DNA from: Phlebotomus papatasi
Taxonomy: Eukaryota > Arthropoda > Insecta > Diptera > Psychodidae
DNA length: 64,000 nt
Reading direction: 5' to 3'
Assembly: GCF_024763615.1 (NCBI RefSeq)
Contig: NC_077224.1
Location: 89,166,712-89,230,711, forward strand
The notes under the pieces are model-generated. The model was given only the letters and a program-made list of their open reading frames with translations. It did no database searches and was not told the origin of the DNA. Below are positions 59,495 to 64,000 of the stretch, piece by piece. Both the position numbers and the translations under genes were made by a program. Positions within the stretch are counted from its first letter, which is position 1, and each line of letters opens with the position of its first letter.

Positions 59495-60956
59495 CACTGA
59501 AAAAAAATATTACCAGTCCCGACATAAATTTAGTCGGCTCTGGTTATATGATTAACGCTTTTAGTCCTTGTACAACGTATTAGCTTTTTGGTAAAAATTA
59601 TACTGACAAAGCAAAAAGTTATACCAGCATGGGAAAATATTTATGGACTTCTTTTGACTTTTTTGGTGATATTTTATGACTGAAACAAGATAATGTTTTA
59701 CCAATCACGACAAACTTATTTCGGCTCTGGTATTATGGATCTATTCTTTTCAGTACAATATTGTCCATTTTCAGTAAAATAAGTACACCCATTTTACGTA
59801 TATAAGAAGACACAATATGTGATTTTAAATAAAAAAAATATATTTAATAGTGCTACTTAATCTTGATACAGATTACTTTAGCAAGGGAACTTGTCTCTCT
59901 TCCGTAGCCTTTTTTTCTTTTTTTCGGAAATTGGGCATGAAATTCTTCAGTCATCTCCGCAAAACTTTGAATGCATCCGGGAATCTTTGAGCTTCAAACT
60001 TTCATGCCATGAAGTAGTCCTAGAGTCCATTAAGTAGTTTCTAATTCTGCAGACATCTTCGAACATTTTAGCTTCTCACAGTGCTAACCATCAGCAGCCT
60101 CACATAACTGGTTTTAATAAAAAAGACACCTTTTGTGCTCCACGGTGTAGGAAGAGAGCGTTTCCCGAGGTTGCTAACATTTGTCCAAAAGACGTCTCGT
60201 TGACCACTTTCCAAAATCACATTCTTCAAACCCTTGTACGTAATACAAAGAAATGAGTCTCTGGATGTGAATTTGAATCCTTCATCTGCAATGATAAGAA
60301 ATAAAAAAAAGTTTTTTCCCATTTTTTTTTTACAAGACATTTTATAGGTTAGGTTTAAGTTTTCTGGACAAACTCATTCTTTCATTTAATTATAATCGTA
60401 AAATTCACTAACAAACACGATAAATACATTGATGAATCCATTACTTACCTTTGAACGCGATGAAAAACTCAGGAAAACCTAATTTTCCCCACAAAACCGG
60501 CAAAAATATTTGTCACGTTTGCACAGTCACTTGCAAAAATTGGAACTGACGGTTCTGCGCAGAACGAACTGTCTCACTTTGTGTAGAGCGTACGAAAGAG
60601 ACGACTAGAGAAAGTGACAACTATATGTAGATACACTTACTGTATTCAGTAAACTATATAACCGGAGCTGCTGGAATATGTTTATTTTTATTTCGCAGAG
60701 TGTAAAATATATTACCATTGAAAACATTTCAGCATTCATTGGTATTTTATTTTACCAAGGACGTAGAAAAAACTTTTACGGCGTTGGTATAATTTTTGTA
60801 CTGGAGCAAATTTTCAAAATTTTGTCTTCTTCAGTAAAACATGAGCAACATTCAGTTTTTTGCATGTCTGATAGGAAAATATTTTCCACTAATGTATGGG
60901 GATTTTCAGCTGGTATAATAACATTACCAGAATGGGTGGCCATATTTTTTTCAGTG
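59495..60956. mobile_element. 1.46-kb DNA element with CACTGAAAAAAA termini
   Basis: The left end is CACTGAAAAAAAATATTACC. The right end inverted is CACTGAAAAAAATATGGCC. AT flanks both sides. The start resembles the CACTGAG MITEs, so a shared superfamily is possible. A block with CGACA...TTTCGGCTCTGGT-like sequence is duplicated near the left end (about 59511-59560 and 59697-59745). A two-exon open frame lies inside on the minus strand. Confidence 0.65.
60068..60511 (-). CDS. spliced open frame inside the 1.46-kb element
   Basis: Exon 60511-60449 ends at a perfect donor (AAAG|GTAAGT). Exon 60284-60068 starts after a long pyrimidine tract and TTGCAG and ends in TAA. The junction completes a GAT codon. 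The product reads LWGKLGFPEFFIAFK then DEGFKFTSRDSFLCITYKG and on to the end, about 90 residues. There is no ATG in the first exon, so the 5' part is missing or starts elsewhere. I recognise no domain. It may be a captured host gene fragment or remains of a transposase. Confidence 0.35.
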
Positions 60957-62645
60957 ATTCCTTAAGAATTTTTCTCACTAAATGTTAAAGAAAGAAGATT
61001 AATAACTATTAAAAATGCGATAAATGGAAATAAATCTGTAAAATTTGCAATTTTTTATTAACCAAAAAGCAATGCGTTAACGAACATTGACGAATAATTG
61101 AAAAATATGTTTGTCGAAAGTTTTTATTAACTTTATTCTTTAGATTATTTATTAACTTCTTTAACTTTTTTAACTTTAGTCTTTATTTCTTCAGGCCTTT
61201 GATCTTAGATTTAAGATTAGTCTTTTAATTCTTTTTTTTTCTAATCCAAATCTAATTTTAAAGCTGCTCCAATTCAAAGGCACCCCATTTCTCCTTATTT
61301 ATTAAATTTATATGAACCAAATTTTAAAAATTCTAATATGAACCTTTGGGAATTATTTAACGTTAACGTAGTTTAACCAATGATCGAAAATTTTTACTTT
61401 TATTGATAAATATTTAAATTGTTTATTTAGATCACCTACTTTTCTTTTATATCACCTACTTCAACATTGAATTAAAAGGTTAACTTAATTAAATTCAAGA
61501 CATTCTTCTCTGCAATTGTAATGACCGATATAAATTACTTATATTTAAAAGATATACGGGTTAAATAAAAGGCTTCACAAATCACTACAACATTATGTTT
61601 TTAGCAGCAATGGGATTACGCAGTCTTTTCTTTAAATTTTGGTCAAAATAACTGCATATGGAACGTGTAAATTGCTGAATATTTATAAAAATTAAAGAGA
61701 AATTCCCAGCTGAAATTTTAAAAAAGCCTTTTCCGACATATAGTTTAATTTATTTATATATTATTTTTTTGGTGAAAAAAGGCGCTTCATTGCTATTTAT
61801 TCATCTGTCTATCTCGCACCTGAAATATGAATTCCATGCAAATGGACACCTCCATTCTCTATGCTCTTCAACCTTTTGACCTCAATAAAATTGTACATAC
61901 ATTTATCTGTGCAGGAGGGTAGAAAAATTTCGTGGAATTCATGGGGATATGAGAGTGTGAACTAGAATAAAAGTGGAATACCAAATCGAAATTTAGTGTA
62001 TACATTTGTATTGAATTGTGCATAAATTCCTTTTTTTTACAATATGGATCTGGTTACAATTGAGCCATGGGGTTGCCTGGTCACGCCATACATACATTTT
62101 TATCGAGGATTGGAGGAGGATTGTGGGTGGTACAGAAAATGGGGGTAGTTGGGGGCATGTGATTAAATTTTTTCCACAGTACGAACCACACCCTGGAATC
62201 GCTATTATCAGTATTCTGAATGGATACACAATTTGTATGAAATTATACTCCATATTGTTTCATATGATTTTTTTTTGTATGAAAGTGTATTCGTTTTGGT
62301 CCAATATTCAATACATAAAAAAATAAAATGGGGATGAGAGGACATTTGGGGCGAGGGTTATTTCCGGGTGAAGTTGCACCCTTGGTGATCATATTGTTAG
62401 TTTCACAAATCGCTCTTTTGCCATGGGAATGGCATAATTCATTTGGAATAAATTGTTCGGGAGACGCAAATGGGCTTTGATATCGACAGAAAAACGAAAA
62501 AAATGACTTTGTTCCAATAAAACGTTTAACAATTTCTATCTTTTGACTAAATTCGATTTTCCGACACATATCAAGGCATTGGTATGGATTTTTCTTAGTG
62601 ATTTGGAGAAAAATTTGAGTTTTTCGATTGATAAGAAGAAGCTGC
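60957..62645. other. no gene seen
   Basis: AT-rich to 61760, then mixed composition. Open frames at 62018-62569 overlap on both strands and have no support. Confidence 0.4.
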
Positions 62646-62666
62646 TTCTGACGAACACCGGAAGAT
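62646..62666 (+). repeat. solo fragment of the 37.7-kb foldback terminus
   Basis: TTCTGACGAACACCGGAAG is identical to the outer arm of the foldback at 37691-37984. No partner arm is found nearby. Confidence 0.6.
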
Positions 62667-62689
62667 CTGAATACATATCATCGAATCCG

Positions 62690-62772
62690 GAGGCAGCCAA
62701 AATCCCGAACGCCAAAATTCCGAAAATGCCAAAATTCCGAAAGCCAAAATCCCGAATATTAAAAATCCTGAT
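62690..62772 (+). repeat. short tandem repeat, AAAATTCCGAAAGCC-like unit
   Basis: About five imperfect units of 14-17 bases (GCCAAAATCCCGAA and variants). They keep short frames open on the minus strand. Confidence 0.75.
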
Positions 62773-62929
62773 AGAGATGAAATTATATGGAGGATAATGT
62801 GTAGAATAATTTCCAAAGACACAGAAAATTTCCCTATGCATCCAGCAAGCTCCTGTGTAATCGTAATGACACTTTTAAGAATTCGGGATTTTATTTTCGT
62901 GATTCTGGCCAATTCGGAATTTTTGCATT

Positions 62930-63310
62930 TTTGAAAAACGGTTTTTCAAGGTCAAAAGTTTGAGTTCATTGGAAAGGCCTTGTAATTCCTGACAAGCTTG
63001 AGCCAATTTCAATCGGTTACGAGGGGTAACTCATTTCGGGGAACTCGAGCCAATCTGGCTGGGGAACCCATACATTTTTTTCAGGAAACCCGGGGAACCC
63101 ATACATTTTTTTGGGAACCCGAGCCAATCTGATTGATTATGAATTACCCCTTGATCGGTTATGAACGGGTCCATAACCGATAACTAATTTTTATCCTAAA
63201 TTCAATTATATTACTCCTGAGATATTTTGGGTAACCTTTAAAGTGATTGATAAATCGATTCAAATCAGTTATGAACCGATGAACGGTAAATAACGCGAAA
63301 GTATTTTTGA
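62930..63310 (-). repeat. dispersed repeat family A, reverse copy
   Basis: It holds AATCGATTCAAATCAG, GAACCGATGAACGG and CGCGAAAGTATTTTTGAA in the order expected for the reverse of family A. At 63040-63130 a GGAACCCATACATTTTTTT segment is repeated in tandem. Confidence 0.6.
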
Positions 63311-64000
63311 AATATAGTATCTAAAACGGGCTTCAAATTTAAAGTTTAGCCGGTTTAGTTATATGGCTATATATGGTTTAACTTCTACAATTTCCTATCA
63401 GTCAAGATATTTTTGAAAATTTTGACTAAGAAAAGGCGCCAAGAAAAAGAGATTAGAAACTTGTTAGCCAATGAAAGAATGTTATTTTATTTTATTTTGT
63501 TAAACTTGTGTAGTGTGTACGGATAGCAATATGTGAGTTCGAAGTGTCGAAATATCGAGAGAATAATATTGCTCTTCCTGTGGATTTAGAGCAATAAAAT
63601 ATGAGTTATGCTTTCCCCATTGCAAAGGTACGATATGAGCAGGCTGTTCTATAGACGTATATCCATTTTTTTGAATATCCCTTAATCCAGTCGCACCATT
63701 CACGCGCATCAAATTCAATTCGCCATGTGCGAAAACTTATGCTGTAGCTACTTTTTTTTTCGGGGTTGGAAAATTTGTGGAAAATCCACATACGTAGCCC
63801 AACTTGGGCGGGCAAATTGATTTGGGTGGTTGGTGGATATGTATAGTTATGTATATAGTGATCGTCTTCTCTTGAGAGAAATTTCAGTGCTCAATCAGGG
63901 GATGAATATTTCTTTTTGGGGCGGATACTGTGAAATATAACTCACGGGAAAGTCAGGGTGAAAAGTGCCCCCCATGGAAGGAATTGTCTTATCTGGATGA
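63311..64000. other. no gene seen
   Basis: A possible remnant of the CTTCAGAC MITE at 63350-63440. The rest is unassigned. Confidence 0.35.

Noticed and set aside
62243..62912. minus-strand frames of about 100 residues
   Set aside because: They run through a short tandem repeat and unsupported sequence.

Overview
This is AT-rich eukaryotic DNA, most likely from an insect and probably a fly. The evidence is the spliced THAP/P-element-type transposase gene, a tRNA-derived SINE, decayed non-LTR retrotransposons and a dense load of small inverted-repeat DNA elements (MITEs). The species call is inference. No operon, CRISPR, rRNA or complete tRNA gene is visible, and nearly all open frames are short shadows of repeats or chance.

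The one substantial gene is on the minus strand at 49658-56985. Six exons with matching splice phases encode a conceptual THAP-domain P-element transposase of about 906 residues, close to the length of vertebrate THAP9. It has a complete C2CH THAP zinc finger split over exons 1 and 2, a coiled coil, the RNase H-like core with its acidic residues, and the conserved P-element C-terminal region. The only lesion seen is one extra A in an A7 run in exon 5 (52268-52274). Its introns hold other elements: a pogo/mariner-like MITE, a plant-Stowaway-like MITE, two TTAA-flanked MITEs and a dispersed repeat. It has therefore sat in place for a long time.

Layout: 1-9600 is mostly unique AT-rich DNA with a few dispersed repeats and a MITE in one of them. 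9600-13500 holds repeats, a MITE, a 160-bp tandem array, a SINE and a retrotransposon 3' end. 13500-22000 is unique DNA plus a self-nested MITE pair. 22000-26700 is a cluster of MITEs and tandem copies of a 250-bp inverted-repeat element, one carrying a TTAA MITE whose empty site can be read from sister copies. 26950-27900 is a 0.95-kb palindrome carrying the same two mini-exons on both arms. 29000-36400 holds retrotransposon tails, a mariner MITE and three copies of a short hairpin. 36430-38130 is a dead reverse transcriptase with a foldback element in it. 40900-41640 is another cluster of the 250-bp repeat. 43930-44229 is a hAT-type foldback MITE with a perfect 8-bp duplication. 47179-47443 looks like the last two exons of an unidentified gene. 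59495-60956 is a 1.46-kb DNA element with a spliced open frame inside. The rest is sequence in which I see no gene.

Apart from the transposase gene and the 47.2-kb exons, nothing here looks like host coding sequence. The window reads as intergenic or large-intron DNA shaped by successive waves of DNA transposons.
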